Source: Brasilonema sennae CENA114 (GTDB lineage: Bacteria; Cyanobacteriota; Cyanobacteriia; Cyanobacteriales; Nostocaceae). Taken from it: a stretch of DNA of 64,000 nucleotides. Under the pieces are notes generated by a model that searched no databases, had not been told where the DNA came from, and saw only the letters and a program-made list of their open reading frames with translations. Location: positions 124,001 to 188,000 of the forward strand of contig NZ_CP030119.1 in assembly GCF_006968745.1 (NCBI RefSeq), given 5' to 3'. This document shows positions 51,950 through 60,810 of this stretch, piece by piece (positions within the stretch are counted from its first letter, which is position 1; each line of letters opens with the position of its first letter). The translations under genes were made by a program, and so were the position numbers.

Positions 51950-53347
51950 CTATTGAATTGATGTGACTGAATACTCTCGATGAGGTGCACGCTGCCCTGT
52001 TATTACCATTTTGACACCATTGCCAGGTGCCATGGTAAGACGTTGGCGCTGTGGTCGTTCTGGTCGCTCATCGACTAGAGCCAGTTCGTAACGAGAGATT
52101 GCTGTTGCCAATACTAGCTTCATTTCAAACAGCGCTAAAGCCTCGCCAATACAACGACGGATTCCACCACCAAACGGCAAAAATTCATAGGGAGAAAATT
52201 GTCGTTCTAAAAATCGCTCTGGCTTAAACTGCTGGGGATTTGGGTATAAGTCCTCACGCTGATGCGTAAGATGAATACAGCCTACTACTAAAGTACCAGG
52301 TTCTAAAAGATGTCCTAGTAGTTCAACTGGTTCTTTCACAACTCTAGTAAAGGTAAAAGGAAAAACGGGATGAATTCGCAGACTTTCATTACAGACACCG
52401 GTGAGATAGGGGAGCCGGAAAATGCTTATCGGATCTGGAGAATCACCAAGGCTATGTAGTTCTTGGAGCAGTTTTTCAGGTATGAATGGTTTCTTGTGAA
52501 TCCAATATAATCCCCAAGCCATTGCAGTTGCTGTGGATTCATGTCCTCCCACTAGAAGCGTCAATAACTCATCGCGCAACTGCTGATCAGTCATCGGTTT
52601 ACCCTCTTCATCACGGACAGACATCAATAATGAGAGGATATCGACGCGATTTGGATCGGGTTGCTCCCGGCGTTGAGCAATTTCAGCGTAAAGCAATTCA
52701 TAAATTTGTTGCTGTAGCCGCACAAAGTAGCCCCAAGGGCTCCAAGAACCTAAATCCTTTTGCAGGAAAGGGAAAAATAATAAGCTAGAAGTTAAAGGAG
52801 ACTTAAGCACATCTTCCAACATTACAGTTATTAAGCGCTTGAGTTGTTGGTAGCGTTCTCCTTCATACAAGCCGAAGACAGCTTCTAATATGACTTGCAA
52901 AGCAATATCCTGCATTGCAGTACGAGCAGAAAAGGGTGTGTCTATGGGTAACTGACCAAATACTTTTTCTGTAATATTAACGATGAGTTGACCGTAGGCT
53001 CGCCGCATTTGGTCACCGAAAAAGCAAGGCATTAAGAGTTTTCGCCGTTGCTTGTGGCGTTCCCCCTCAAGCAGGACGAGTGAGTATTCTCCTAGTAAAG
53101 GCTTCATGATTTTGTTGACATCACCGGGGGCTGCAAACTTCTTTGTGTTGGTTAAAATTTCCTCTATTCCTTGAGGATGGTTAATAAATACCAGATTTTC
53201 CCAAAAAGCAGACCCGGTGTAAGATACTTTCGCGGTGAATATGTCAGGATATTGCTGAGCCACTTTTTCTACAAATCTTACAGGGTTAGCAATAAACTGG
53301 AGCGTCTGTAGAAAAAACGGAGTCTTGAGAGTATTTGGTAGTTGCAT
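51950..53347 (-). CDS. Cytochrome P450 of the cluster
   Basis: Haem monooxygenase of 465 residues. I-helix GGHESTATAMAW near 272, ExxR in NESLRIHP, and the haem ligand in FGGGIRRCIGEALALFEMK near 405. Closest in type to cyanobacterial CYP110/CYP120-like enzymes acting on lipids or polyketides. GGAAGA precedes the ATG. It is the first gene of the leftward cluster, so the main promoter should lie in 53,348-53,700. It may oxidise the finished polyketide or the pyrrole; the target cannot be inferred. It has no redox partner gene nearby. Confidence 0.92.
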   Translation of the reverse strand: MQLPNTLKTPFFLQTLQFIANPVRFVEKVAQQYPDIFTAKVSYTGSAFWENLVFINHPQGIEEILTNTKKFAAPGDVNKIMKPLLGEYSLVLLEGERHKQRRKLLMPCFFGDQMRRAYGQLIVNITEKVFGQLPIDTPFSARTAMQDIALQVILEAVFGLYEGERYQQLKRLITVMLEDVLKSPLTSSLLFFPFLQKDLGSWSPWGYFVRLQQQIYELLYAEIAQRREQPDPNRVDILSLLMSVRDEEGKPMTDQQLRDELLTLLVGGHESTATAMAWGLYWIHKKPFIPEKLLQELHSLGDSPDPISIFRLPYLTGVCNESLRIHPVFPFTFTRVVKEPVELLGHLLEPGTLVVGCIHLTHQREDLYPNPQQFKPERFLERQFSPYEFLPFGGGIRRCIGEALALFEMKLVLATAISRYELALVDERPERPQRQRLTMAPGNGVKMVITGQRAPHREYSVTSIQ

Positions 53348-54165
53348 GTGAATCTTCCATTGGTTAACTTGTTGTGAACAAGTACCTTTCTGTACGATGT
53401 ATCCAAGTGTGACAGCGTTTTAGACCATCATCCAGAAACTTGTAGTTGTTGTGGAGAGACATTATTAGGAGAAGATGTCAATTCCTATCAACAGAAGGGT
53501 TTTGTTGTCTCGCAATTTGCGATCACCCCGTGGTCGATTACAAATGGTTTTTTTATTATCAAACTTGTTTGACTTATAGTAACAAATTTTGAACAAATGG
53601 AAAATAGCTAGTTAAAAAAAGAAGCATTACAAGGACTTTTAAGAACTGCTGAACCTCTCTACTAATAATATTAGAGTATGTAAGATGCGATTCAATAAAC
53701 TATTTGTTGCAAAAAGTAGCGTTTCTTTCGCAATTATTCTTTGTGCTGAACTATAGCAATCCTAAATAAATTATCCATATTTTCATTATGACTGTCTTTT
53801 GTCATATGTCATTGGTTTTAAGTTTCCTAAATCGAAAGGTGGAGAACAGAGCCAACGCACCATGAACACCATACCGGCGTAACCGTTCACGGGGGGGTCA
53901 AAAAAATGACCTGTATGAAATCCACGAAATCAGTACCAAAACCAGTCTAGAATTGATTTTTTTCGGTTAATTTTGAGTAGTCAAAAGTGCTCTGGAGTTT
54001 AGACTAAAGGTGAGCGATCGTTAGATCATGCCTAGAAAATTACGGAGAAAAAAATTACACTATTATGAGAGTAGAAACGTCCCTTAAAAGAAAAAGCGGT
54101 CAGTTATGTTGAACTGATCGCTAAATGGTCAATGCTGATAAAAAGAAAAAATTAGCAGCTTGACC
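53348..54165. other. Upstream region of the biosynthetic cluster and left part of an IS
   Basis: A+T-rich DNA without a gene. The first 400 bases should hold the promoter for the leftward cluster. I see TTGACC-like words but no convincing hexamer pair. From about 54,000 it belongs to the left side of the ISKra4-type element, with a palindrome AGCGGTCAG / CTGATCGCT near 54,096-54,122. Confidence 0.35.
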
Positions 54166-55301
54166 ATGACATTTGATAAGCTTAAACAATTCCGAAGATC
54201 CGTTTGAAGAACATTATGGTTGGAAAGTAGAACGCAGTTGTGTTAGACGAGAAGTAGAAAATATCGCAATGCTTGCCTTTGAATATGTAGAAAACCGATT
54301 GCTTGGATTAGCAACGCAATTTCAAAATCAAGAGCCACCTAAAAAAAGATGTGGTTGGAACAGAATTTTGGTGGAGTTAGACGGTTGCCAAATTCGTACT
54401 GGGATTAATATACCTACTGAAACACAAAAACTTACACCACGACGCCGAATCAAAAAATGTAAACGTCAGCTCAGATCTTGCACCTAACCGTATAAACCCG
54501 GACTTAGTTAAAAGCAGTGCAAAAAAGTGACACGGTTTTTCTTGTCTTTTATCGTAAAAATATAAATTTGAAGCTTAGTACTGTGTGTAAAATTTAAATC
54601 AACTTTTATTGGTGCAAGATGTGAGTCAGGTAGATTGGCGTGAAGTTAGAGTCGGATTGGCAGGTTCTGTAGAGCAAAAAGACCAGCGCACTTTTATTGC
54701 TCGAATGGGTCAATATCCGGAAGTTGTGTCACAACTCAAAACTGCTGCGATTGATAGAGGATTATCAACTTATACATTAGTTTATGGGATAGCGGATGGG
54801 GGAAACGGCTTACGAGAAGCATTATCATCTGAATTTAATCATTTTCAGTTTATTCTAGATCGAGCACATCTTAAACAGCATGTTTATGCGACAGCTGAAG
54901 AAATGGAATTTAGTGATGAAATGCGTTCTATGTGGATAAAACACATTCTTGATTCAATTGATAGCGGTTACGTTAAAAGAGTGATTAGTCGTCTCAAGCG
55001 ATGGCAAGGAGAAGGGCAAAAAAGTGTCTCAAATTTATCCAAATATTTGTTACGCTTTCAAGATGCTGTTCACTATAACAAATATCGCTCACTGGGTTTA
55101 CCAATTGGCTCGGGAGAAGTGGAAAGTGCCCATCGTTATATTCCACAAAAACGCCTAAAAATTCCAGGCGCGACTTGGCATCCAAATATGATTAACCCAA
55201 TGCTTGCTTTACGAGTGATTCGGGCTAATCATTGGTGGGCGGATTTTTGGAAACAAATAGTACTAAAAACAAAAATTAACGACAATACTGGCTTTGCTTG
55301 A
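54166..55301 (+). pseudogene. ISKra4-family transposase, frameshifted and split by a MITE
   Basis: Two blocks of one transposase: 54,173-54,487 (EDPFEEHYGWKVERSCVRRE, ILVELDGCQIRTG) and 54,609-55,301 (VDWREVRVGLAGS, VYGIADGGNGLREAL, ILDRAHLKQH, LGLPIGSGEVESAHR). Removing the 156-bp insertion at 54,470-54,625 plus one TCAG restores KKCKRQVDWREV without a break. A further frameshift lies just after the start, at about 54,197 (MTFDKLKQF is out of frame with EDPFEE). The gene is inactive, and its C-terminal catalytic part is otherwise intact. Confidence 0.85.
54470..54625. mobile_element. 156-bp MITE inside the ISKra4 transposase
   Basis: The ends are CTCAGATCTTGCACC and GGTGCAAGATGTGAG (14 of 15 paired). 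Target TCAG is duplicated at 54,466-54,469 and 54,626-54,629. Clean excision would rebuild the transposase frame across this site. Its ends differ from the 181-bp, 182-bp and ISAs1-type elements of this window. Confidence 0.8.
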
Positions 55302-55433
55302 ATACTTTTTCACTTTTCTATAATTTATCTACTCTTATCGTGTAAAAGTAATACTAAATATTTTGACTGCCCTATTAAATAAAAGTTTTAGTCAGTAGGG
55401 GAGGTGAGCTACGCTCACCTACTCTCCAATTGA

Positions 55434-55619
55434 TTATTATTATTAGTTAGCTGCATATATTTAGCGATCGCTCACTTACCAACAGGTTTTGACCACACCC
55501 TTGCTGGACGGATGTTTGACTCGGAATACGATTTGGCAATGGCTGTCATTCAAGCTATAGAAGAACGCGCAACTAAAAAAGGATATCAGGTTGAACGATT
55601 TCGCTTTCCTTCTGGTTAG
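55434..55619 (+). pseudogene. C-terminal coding fragment of an unidentified gene
   Basis: An open stretch reading HLPTGFDHTLAGRMFDSEYD and on to RFRFPSG, then TAG. Composition is protein-like with an amphipathic AMAVIQAIEERATKKGY helix, but it starts after a stop and has no start codon. Family not recognised. Likely the remains of a gene cut by nearby insertions. Confidence 0.35.
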
Positions 55620-55727
55620 TATAAGTGCTTAGTACAGAATTGCACAAGGAAAGTAGCGTTATAGTCTGTCATTATTACTGGGTGAATACTCAATCAATAA
55701 TCCTAGATGCTGAGTCTCAAAGGGACA

Positions 55728-55762
55728 CGCAGCTTTGTATGCCGCAGGCATACAAAGCTGCG
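55728..55762. repeat. Hairpin with 16-bp stem
   Basis: CGCAGCTTTGTATGCC, loop GCA, then its exact reverse complement. No T-run and no convergent gene end within 100 bases, so it is probably a mobile palindromic repeat rather than a terminator. Confidence 0.55.
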
Positions 55763-55889
55763 CTTACATTTCGCTACCGTTACACGACTCATGACATATT
55801 ACGATACACATTTATCAAATGTAGTACTTAGCGATCGCCTGAAATTTTACCCCTTAACCTTTCTTTACACAGTCTTATTTATTTTTGTC

Positions 55890-56039
55890 CAGCTACTTAC
55901 CATCCACAGTTGATGTCTTTGCCCATCTTTGACGCGAAAATCTTTTACTTGCCCCAGCTGTTCAATCAGATTTGCACCCATTTTTTTCATCCCCTCGACG
56001 CTTGTAATTTTACACCTTTTAGGCAATGAAACAGCCCTG
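55890..56039 (-). pseudogene. ISAs1-family relic: inverted end plus transposase N-terminus
   Basis: The end AGGGCTGTTTCATT (56,024-56,037 on the minus strand) is followed leftward by the start MGANLIEQLGQVKDFRVKDG, then QRHQLWMV at about 55,895, where likeness to ISAs1 transposases stops. It gives the family of the MITE at 47,118-47,301. Confidence 0.6.
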
Positions 56040-56055
56040 ATTGTTAAGGGGGGGG

Positions 56056-56086
56056 AAGGAGAAGCAGCCGTTGGCTGCTTCTCCTT
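56056..56086 (-). terminator. Hairpin downstream of the response-regulator gene
   Basis: AAGGAGAAGCAGCC, loop GTT, then GGCTGCTTCTCCTT: a perfect 14-bp stem about 10 bases past the stop. In the direction of transcription it is followed by a C-run rather than a T-run, so termination may be weak. Confidence 0.5.
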
Positions 56087-56095
56087 GCCTTGTTT

Positions 56096-56914
56096 TTATT
56101 CTGGCGAGAGTGATGAAAGAGCGATATAACTGCGACACTCCTTTCTCCAGGCATGGGGAGTTGTCCCATAATGTTGGCGAAACTGGCGGAAGAAATTAAC
56201 CGGACACTTATAGCCCACCTTAGCAGCGATCTCCTCCACACTCTCTGAAGTTTCTAAAAGCAAGGAATGTGCTGCTTCTATCCGGCGCTGGATAATCCAA
56301 CTTTGCACAGTTTGTCCCGTTTGACGTCGCATTAAGTTAGTGAGGTAAGCTGGGGAATAACCAACTGCTTGAGCCACATCGGCAAGGGTAATAGCTCGGT
56401 GAAAATTGGTCTCGATGAAGCGGAAGACCTCACTTAACTTGGGATTTGACAGAAAAACCGACTTAGGGTCACTCGATTTTTTAATGTCAGCAGATAATGG
56501 TTCTGCAATTAGCTGGCACTGTGCAGAGTAGCACTGCTGCAGGGTGGCTTGTCTTTTCAAGCGGGCTGCAATCGCCTTGAGTAATTCATCTACTGTACAG
56601 GGCTTGGTGAGATAGTCATCCACCCCCAATTCCATGCCTTTGCGAATGTCATCCCGAGTCGCTTTAGCAGTGACAAAAATCAAGGGGATAATTGCTGTGG
56701 TAGGGTTTTGGCGCAGCACCCTTAGCAGGCTGTAACCATCAAGCTTCGGTAACATAATGGCGCTAATTATCAAATCAGGTAACTCTTTCTGTGCCAAATG
56801 GACACCGATAACGCCATTATCAGCACCTATAGTTTGGAAACCTTTAGCTTTAATGCCTTCTAGAAAAAAGTTTCTAGTGGCTGCTACATTTTCAATTACC
56901 AGAATTTTTGTCAT
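56096..56914 (-). CDS. Response regulator with AraC output domain, phosphoacceptor Asp missing
   Basis: A 272-residue regulator: receiver (1-120) and AraC-type double helix-turn-helix (about 168-265, ITLADVAQAVGYSPAYLTNL and VEEIAAKVGYKCPVNFFRQF). In the receiver the phosphoacceptor position is Ala52 (LIISAIMLPKLDGY, normally SD), and the acidic pocket is Glu8-Asn9. Thr82 and Lys104 are kept. It is therefore probably a phosphorylation-independent or differently switched receiver. The AraC half looks intact. No histidine kinase is adjacent. It could regulate the biosynthetic cluster, 2.7 kb away. Its last 27 bases recur at 5897-5923. Confidence 0.9.
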   Translation of the reverse strand: MTKILVIENVAATRNFFLEGIKAKGFQTIGADNGVIGVHLAQKELPDLIISAIMLPKLDGYSLLRVLRQNPTTAIIPLIFVTAKATRDDIRKGMELGVDDYLTKPCTVDELLKAIAARLKRQATLQQCYSAQCQLIAEPLSADIKKSSDPKSVFLSNPKLSEVFRFIETNFHRAITLADVAQAVGYSPAYLTNLMRRQTGQTVQSWIIQRRIEAAHSLLLETSESVEEIAAKVGYKCPVNFFRQFRQHYGTTPHAWRKECRSYIALSSLSPE

Positions 56915-57332
56915 TATTATTGTAGTCCCTGAGCTAATGAAAATCTACAGACGTACAGTAAAAATTATTAATGATGTTATTTCACAGCGTTTGCGTCACA
57001 GTTGAAATCACAGTGAAGCCCTACCCTAATTGTTAATAGAGGTCAGTAAAAAAAACTTATGCACTTTTTAGATAAAAATGGGAAATAAGGGGTTCTGGTA
57101 GGAATAGAACAAAAACGTACACTAAGCCCAGAATGTATATAGAGAAAGCGTTATAGATCTCGGTAAACTTTGCCTATTTTGAACCAAGGTAGGCAAATTC
57201 AAACAGCTTTTTTTCTCTTCAAAATACTACTATATTTTGATAGTTATACAGTATTAATCAGCGATTTTAGGACGCCCTTTCAGAGGATGTTTTAAAAAGG
57301 GCATTGGCACGGAGTGCCCACCTTCTTGCGAT

Positions 57333-57583
57333 GCTCCCAGAGGGAGCATTAGTGACAGGTTAAGATAACATTGGTTTTGTAAATTAGAAATTCTGCTGAA
57401 AATTTCTGAAAAACTAAGGTATCAAGCTAAGCTTTGTACTGATGTTTCAGCACAAAGATGAATGATGAACACAAAGATTAGGCGTTCGCGTAGCGTGCGC
57501 CTTTGGCGCTTTGTCCTGAGTCATCAATTAGATATATTGACAAATGCATCATAATCTTAACCTGTCACGAATGCTCTGGGAGC
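57333..57583. repeat. Long imperfect inverted repeat, MITE-like
   Basis: GCTCCCAGAG plus CATTAGTGACAGGTTAAGAT on the left (57,333-57,366) is answered by ATCTTAACCTGTCAC and GAATGCTCTGGGAGC on the right (57,554-57,583). The left arm has four extra bases (GGAG). Inside is a GCGTTCGCGTAGCG-type repeat. No frame. I see no other feature in 56,915-57,332 and 57,584-57,822 beyond A+T-rich DNA. Confidence 0.6.
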
Positions 57584-57822
57584 CGCCCCTTGGGCGATCG
57601 CCCTGCATTGAAATGAACTTTGAATTACATTTTTGTAAAACGATCATCACCAAAAGTTGCTAAAAGCCAGGATTAATTGCGACTTAATGGTAAGATAAAC
57701 GACCGTTTTCTTGATAGACGTTTGCATTCTGTTGTTGGTCATTTCAAGCTACTTGTTGCAAAAGTACCTAATGAATGAACAAGTCGCACAACGCATTATT
57801 AAAAAATTAGCTCTTAAACAGT

Positions 57823-58758
57823 CTACAAATCCATCAACTCCAACGCACTACTTTCATGTGGACGCGCCCGTAAATACCTGTCCGTAACCGACAAATCACT
57901 ATGTCCCAACGTATCGCGTATCAACACTGGATTCACCTTACGTTCAGCAGCATGGCTCCCATGTGCGTGCCGTAACCAATGACAACTAATCTTCTCATCT
58001 AACCCTGCTTCTTCAACAACCGCCTTAATAATCGGATGAAGATTTTGTCGTTCTAGATGTCCACCCTTTTGGCTTGTAAAAACAGCATCATAGGACTTAA
58101 CATTATCACCTTTAAATGCCATCAACTCAGCCCACAGTTTTGGTTTCAGCAAAATACTGCGACTTTTATTCCCCTTGCCCTCACGCACATAAACTTGCCC
58201 ACTGTCACCCCTGGCGGTTAAATCCCCCCACGTCAGGTGACACAACTCATTGGCACGCAACCCTGCCGCATACAACAATTTAATTATCAACACATTACGA
58301 CGAGCAATTTCTTGACGCTTCGGAGTTTTTGCACGTTCGCAAAGTTTTTGGGCAGCACGCACCAATAATTTCACATCCGCCTCATCAATATACCGAGAGT
58401 TAATTGCATCCGGCATTTCGCCCAATTTCAACGCCATTCCGACATTAAACGGTAAATAACCAATTTGATGGGCAAACGAAATCAAACTCTTAACTGCTGC
58501 AAGATGAATACGCCGCGTACTCTCGCTGTGGGCGCTAAACGTTGTTTTATACTCAACCAAATCTTCATAAGTCACACTTTTGAGTGGCTTCTTCCGTAAA
58601 AACGCCAAAAAACGCTTGATATAGCACCGGTATGCCACCACCGACGATTGCGCCTTCCCATCCAACCATAACGCCACGAGCTTCGCCTGAGCAGCAGGAG
58701 TAGGCAATTCTGCTATAGCCTTACGGTAGTTTTGGACGTGGACGAGAGAAAGAGTCAT
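57823..58758 (-). CDS. Tyrosine recombinase / phage-type integrase
   Basis: Site-specific recombinase of 311 residues. The N-terminal SAM-like DNA-binding domain (about 20-105) is followed by the catalytic domain with Arg in AAGLRANELCHLTW, Lys in REGKGNKSRS, the HxxR box HWLRHAHGSHAAE, His in DTLGHSDLS, and the nucleophile in VTDRYLRARP. All five residues are present, so it should be active. No attachment site was recognised next to it, and no prophage genes follow. It may mobilise the accessory block to its right or resolve multimers. Confidence 0.92.
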   Translation of the reverse strand: MTLSLVHVQNYRKAIAELPTPAAQAKLVALWLDGKAQSSVVAYRCYIKRFLAFLRKKPLKSVTYEDLVEYKTTFSAHSESTRRIHLAAVKSLISFAHQIGYLPFNVGMALKLGEMPDAINSRYIDEADVKLLVRAAQKLCERAKTPKRQEIARRNVLIIKLLYAAGLRANELCHLTWGDLTARGDSGQVYVREGKGNKSRSILLKPKLWAELMAFKGDNVKSYDAVFTSQKGGHLERQNLHPIIKAVVEEAGLDEKISCHWLRHAHGSHAAERKVNPVLIRDTLGHSDLSVTDRYLRARPHESSALELMDL

Positions 58759-58930
58759 AGATGAGGCAGAGGGGTAGGGGCGGAGGGGCAGAGGAGCGGA
58801 GGGGCGGAGGGGAAAGAATTATTGGACAATAACTCTTTTTCTCCTCTGCTCCCCATCTCCCCATCCCCTAGTAGTGTCTCAACGAATAAATATCTTAACT
58901 GAACCGTATTGGGGGCATGGGGAAAGAACT
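58759..58930. repeat. Polypurine tract and solo MITE end
   Basis: A run of GGAGGGGCAGAGGAGCGG-type units (58,765-58,815), of the kind also inside the ABC ATPase linker, then TTAACTGAACCGTATTG (58,891-58,907), which is one end of the MITE at 189-370. Confidence 0.5.
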
Positions 58931-59317
58931 TCAACGTTTCATTAGCCACGGCTCAGGGTTAGCAATCATATTCACCAAACCACCCAAAATTCGGTTGTAA
59001 TTGCCGTAAAGTTCTCGCCCTGCTTCTACATCCATGTAATTGCATTTGACAGCAAATTCAATCCAAGTTTGAGTTTCAGCAGCTTCTGATTCACAATCAT
59101 TCAATTTCGCGACAAATGCTGCTTCATAACGACGTTTACGCCAAGCTTCCGCCAAATTAGCACAAACAGAACGCGACGAACGCCGAATTTGGTCAGTCAA
59201 CGAATACTTCTCTTCTATAGGAAACTTTTTTGAAAATTCAAAAATTTTCATAGCTGTATCAAAAGCCATTTGATATACCTCTAACTGTTTGTGACTTTTT
59301 ATAAGTTCTCTTGCCAT
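58931..59317 (-). CDS. Four-helix-bundle protein (S23/Avd-like family)
   Basis: A 128-residue helical protein of the TIGR02436 family, named for proteins in 23S rRNA intervening sequences and related to the Avd proteins of diversity-generating retroelements. Typical segments: HKQLEVYQMAFDTAMKIFEF near the start, IRRSSRSVCANLAEAWRKRR in the middle, and LGGLVNMIANPEPWL at the end. ATG 59,317 is chosen; the longer frame runs through a polypurine tract. No reverse transcriptase or rRNA is near. Its function is not known. Confidence 0.85.
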   Translation of the reverse strand: MARELIKSHKQLEVYQMAFDTAMKIFEFSKKFPIEEKYSLTDQIRRSSRSVCANLAEAWRKRRYEAAFVAKLNDCESEAAETQTWIEFAVKCNYMDVEAGRELYGNYNRILGGLVNMIANPEPWLMKR

Positions 59318-59371
59318 CTCCTCCGCTCCTCTGCCCCCCTGCTCCTCTGCCCCCCTGCATGATTTGGTCAT

Positions 59372-60090
59372 ATTTCCTACTTTCTAACAAACAAGACTAA
59401 ATTACAGTTTGGTCTGATGTTAAGATGTCTGATTTTTATTGTCCCGCTTTTTGGTACTATAAAAATATGCTAATTAAATTTGTTAAGAGCGACGCAACAT
59501 AAGAAATTTTACGTGCGGATATATTTTCCGGAAATATAGTATACAAGCAATTTGACCACGAGTAGCACTCACTTTGGTTTTTGGCACAACTGAATGCATT
59601 AAAATTGCTATTAGTCAAGTAATAGTTTGCATTTCTTTGTAATTATTGGGGTTTCATTTTTTCGCTCTTTATCTGGGCAACCGGGCGCGCAAAGTCTGCC
59701 TGCTGGGTGAAAGATTCCATCCACCGGAGCGCGTTAGCGCCGCGCCCCTTTGGGGCTAGCGGAACCGGAGGTTCTCCCCGATAGGCGCAGCCGTGCCGTA
59801 GGCATAGGGCACCGCAGATTTTTCCGGTTTTAATGAAACGGCTAGCGAACCGAAGGTTGCTTTGCACTCTTTAACAGCAGAAAAATCTCTTTCTCCCCCT
59901 GCACCGGGTGCTCCCCTGCTCCCAAGCGCTTGCCCTAACCCGGCAATTTTGGGTTGGTCGAGTAAGCTGTTAAGCACCTAATTTACACATTTAGACAGCA
60001 GAGGAGCAGAGGGGCTCCAGGGGCAGGGGAGAAGGATTAACGCTTTTTCTCCAAAATTGATAAAGGCCAAGTTAAATGCGTATTAGCTTA
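59372..60090. other. Intergenic region with G+C-rich palindromic repeat
   Basis: Bases 59,680-59,830 hold a repeat block (GCGTTAGCGCCGCGCCCCTT, GTGCCGTAGGCATAGGGCAC) in A+T-rich DNA, and 59,995-60,035 another purine-rich tract. Frames crossing them have repeat composition and are rejected. No gene seen. Confidence 0.5.
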
Positions 60091-60648
60091 CTAGCGTTGG
60101 GGGTGGTACAGTCCGTCCGAAGTTTTCCATTCCCAAGCAATACTCATAGGATCGCGGTTCCGGGACCAACTCAAAAATTCTTTAACGCTCTTGTTTTCTC
60201 TTTCAGCGACGAGACCTTGAGCTGTGACACCAAGTCTTTGGGCAAGGCTTTCGTTTGTCCTAGGCTGTAGTTCAACTTGTGTTTGTTGGTACGGGTAAGC
60301 AAGTCTTCGCGGTTTAGTGTTGTGACTTAATCTCCCAGAGGCAATTGCCCGTTCGATTAACTCTAGCTTCTTAGTAATAACCTCTAGTTTTGTTTCTACC
60401 GAAGAACCAAGAGCCGCAAGATGGGATTCCAGTTTCAAAAGCCTCTCTTCTTGCTGTTTGACTGATTTATTGCCTGCTGTTACATCGATATCATTCTTGA
60501 TATCAAATCGGAGTAGCAATTCCTCTAAGGCTTGCAGCAAGGCAATTGTATGACCCTGCCTGTGTAACTTTGATAGTCGCCGAACCACCCCAATGAGTGG
60601 AACGGGCACACGAATCATCTCGCTTGGTGGGGATTTTTGGTCTGGCAT
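60091..60648 (-). CDS. Hypothetical coiled-coil protein, possibly DNA-binding
   Basis: A 185-residue protein without a recognised family. The N-terminal 45 residues (IRVPVPLIGVVRRLSKLHRQ) resemble ribbon-helix-helix-type starts of plasmid and cyanobacterial proteins. Residues about 62-108 are a coiled coil (KQQEERLLKLESHLAALG, ETKLEVITKKLELIER). The C-terminus has LAQRLGVTAQGLVAERENK, helix-turn-helix-like, and a tail WSRNRDPMSIAWEW. The GATATC repeat just before the ATG recurs inside the gene, which suggests autoregulation. No Shine-Dalgarno is seen, as the repeat occupies that place. Confidence 0.7.
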   Translation of the reverse strand: MPDQKSPPSEMIRVPVPLIGVVRRLSKLHRQGHTIALLQALEELLLRFDIKNDIDVTAGNKSVKQQEERLLKLESHLAALGSSVETKLEVITKKLELIERAIASGRLSHNTKPRRLAYPYQQTQVELQPRTNESLAQRLGVTAQGLVAERENKSVKEFLSWSRNRDPMSIAWEWKTSDGLYHPQR

Positions 60649-60650
60649 TT

Positions 60651-60668
60651 GATATCATTATTGATATC
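60651..60668. promoter_or_regulatory. GATATC repeat overlapping the start region, with a twin in the gene
   Basis: GATATCATTATTGATATC lies 3 bases before the ATG of the coiled-coil gene. GATATCATTCTTGATATC, 17 of 18 identical, lies at 60,487-60,504 inside it. Two palindromic half-sites at 12-bp spacing look like operators. Confidence 0.45.
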
Positions 60669-60810
60669 GACAAGCTGATTATAAAAGGTTTGGCGGAATA
60701 CAGTAATTGACTGAGTATTAATTGTGTCCAGATTTCTCAAACTTGTTACATATCAACACAATTTGCGACGGTTGGTTCACAACGATAGCCGTCAGGCGTG
60801 CCGTAGGCAT

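Noticed and set aside
58931..59317. Diversity-generating retroelement, suggested by the Avd-like protein
   Set aside because: No reverse transcriptase and no template/variable repeat pair were found nearby.
59643..59977. Two overlapping leftward frames with Gly/Arg-rich translations
   Set aside because: Their coding sequence is the palindromic repeat block; no start signal or family.
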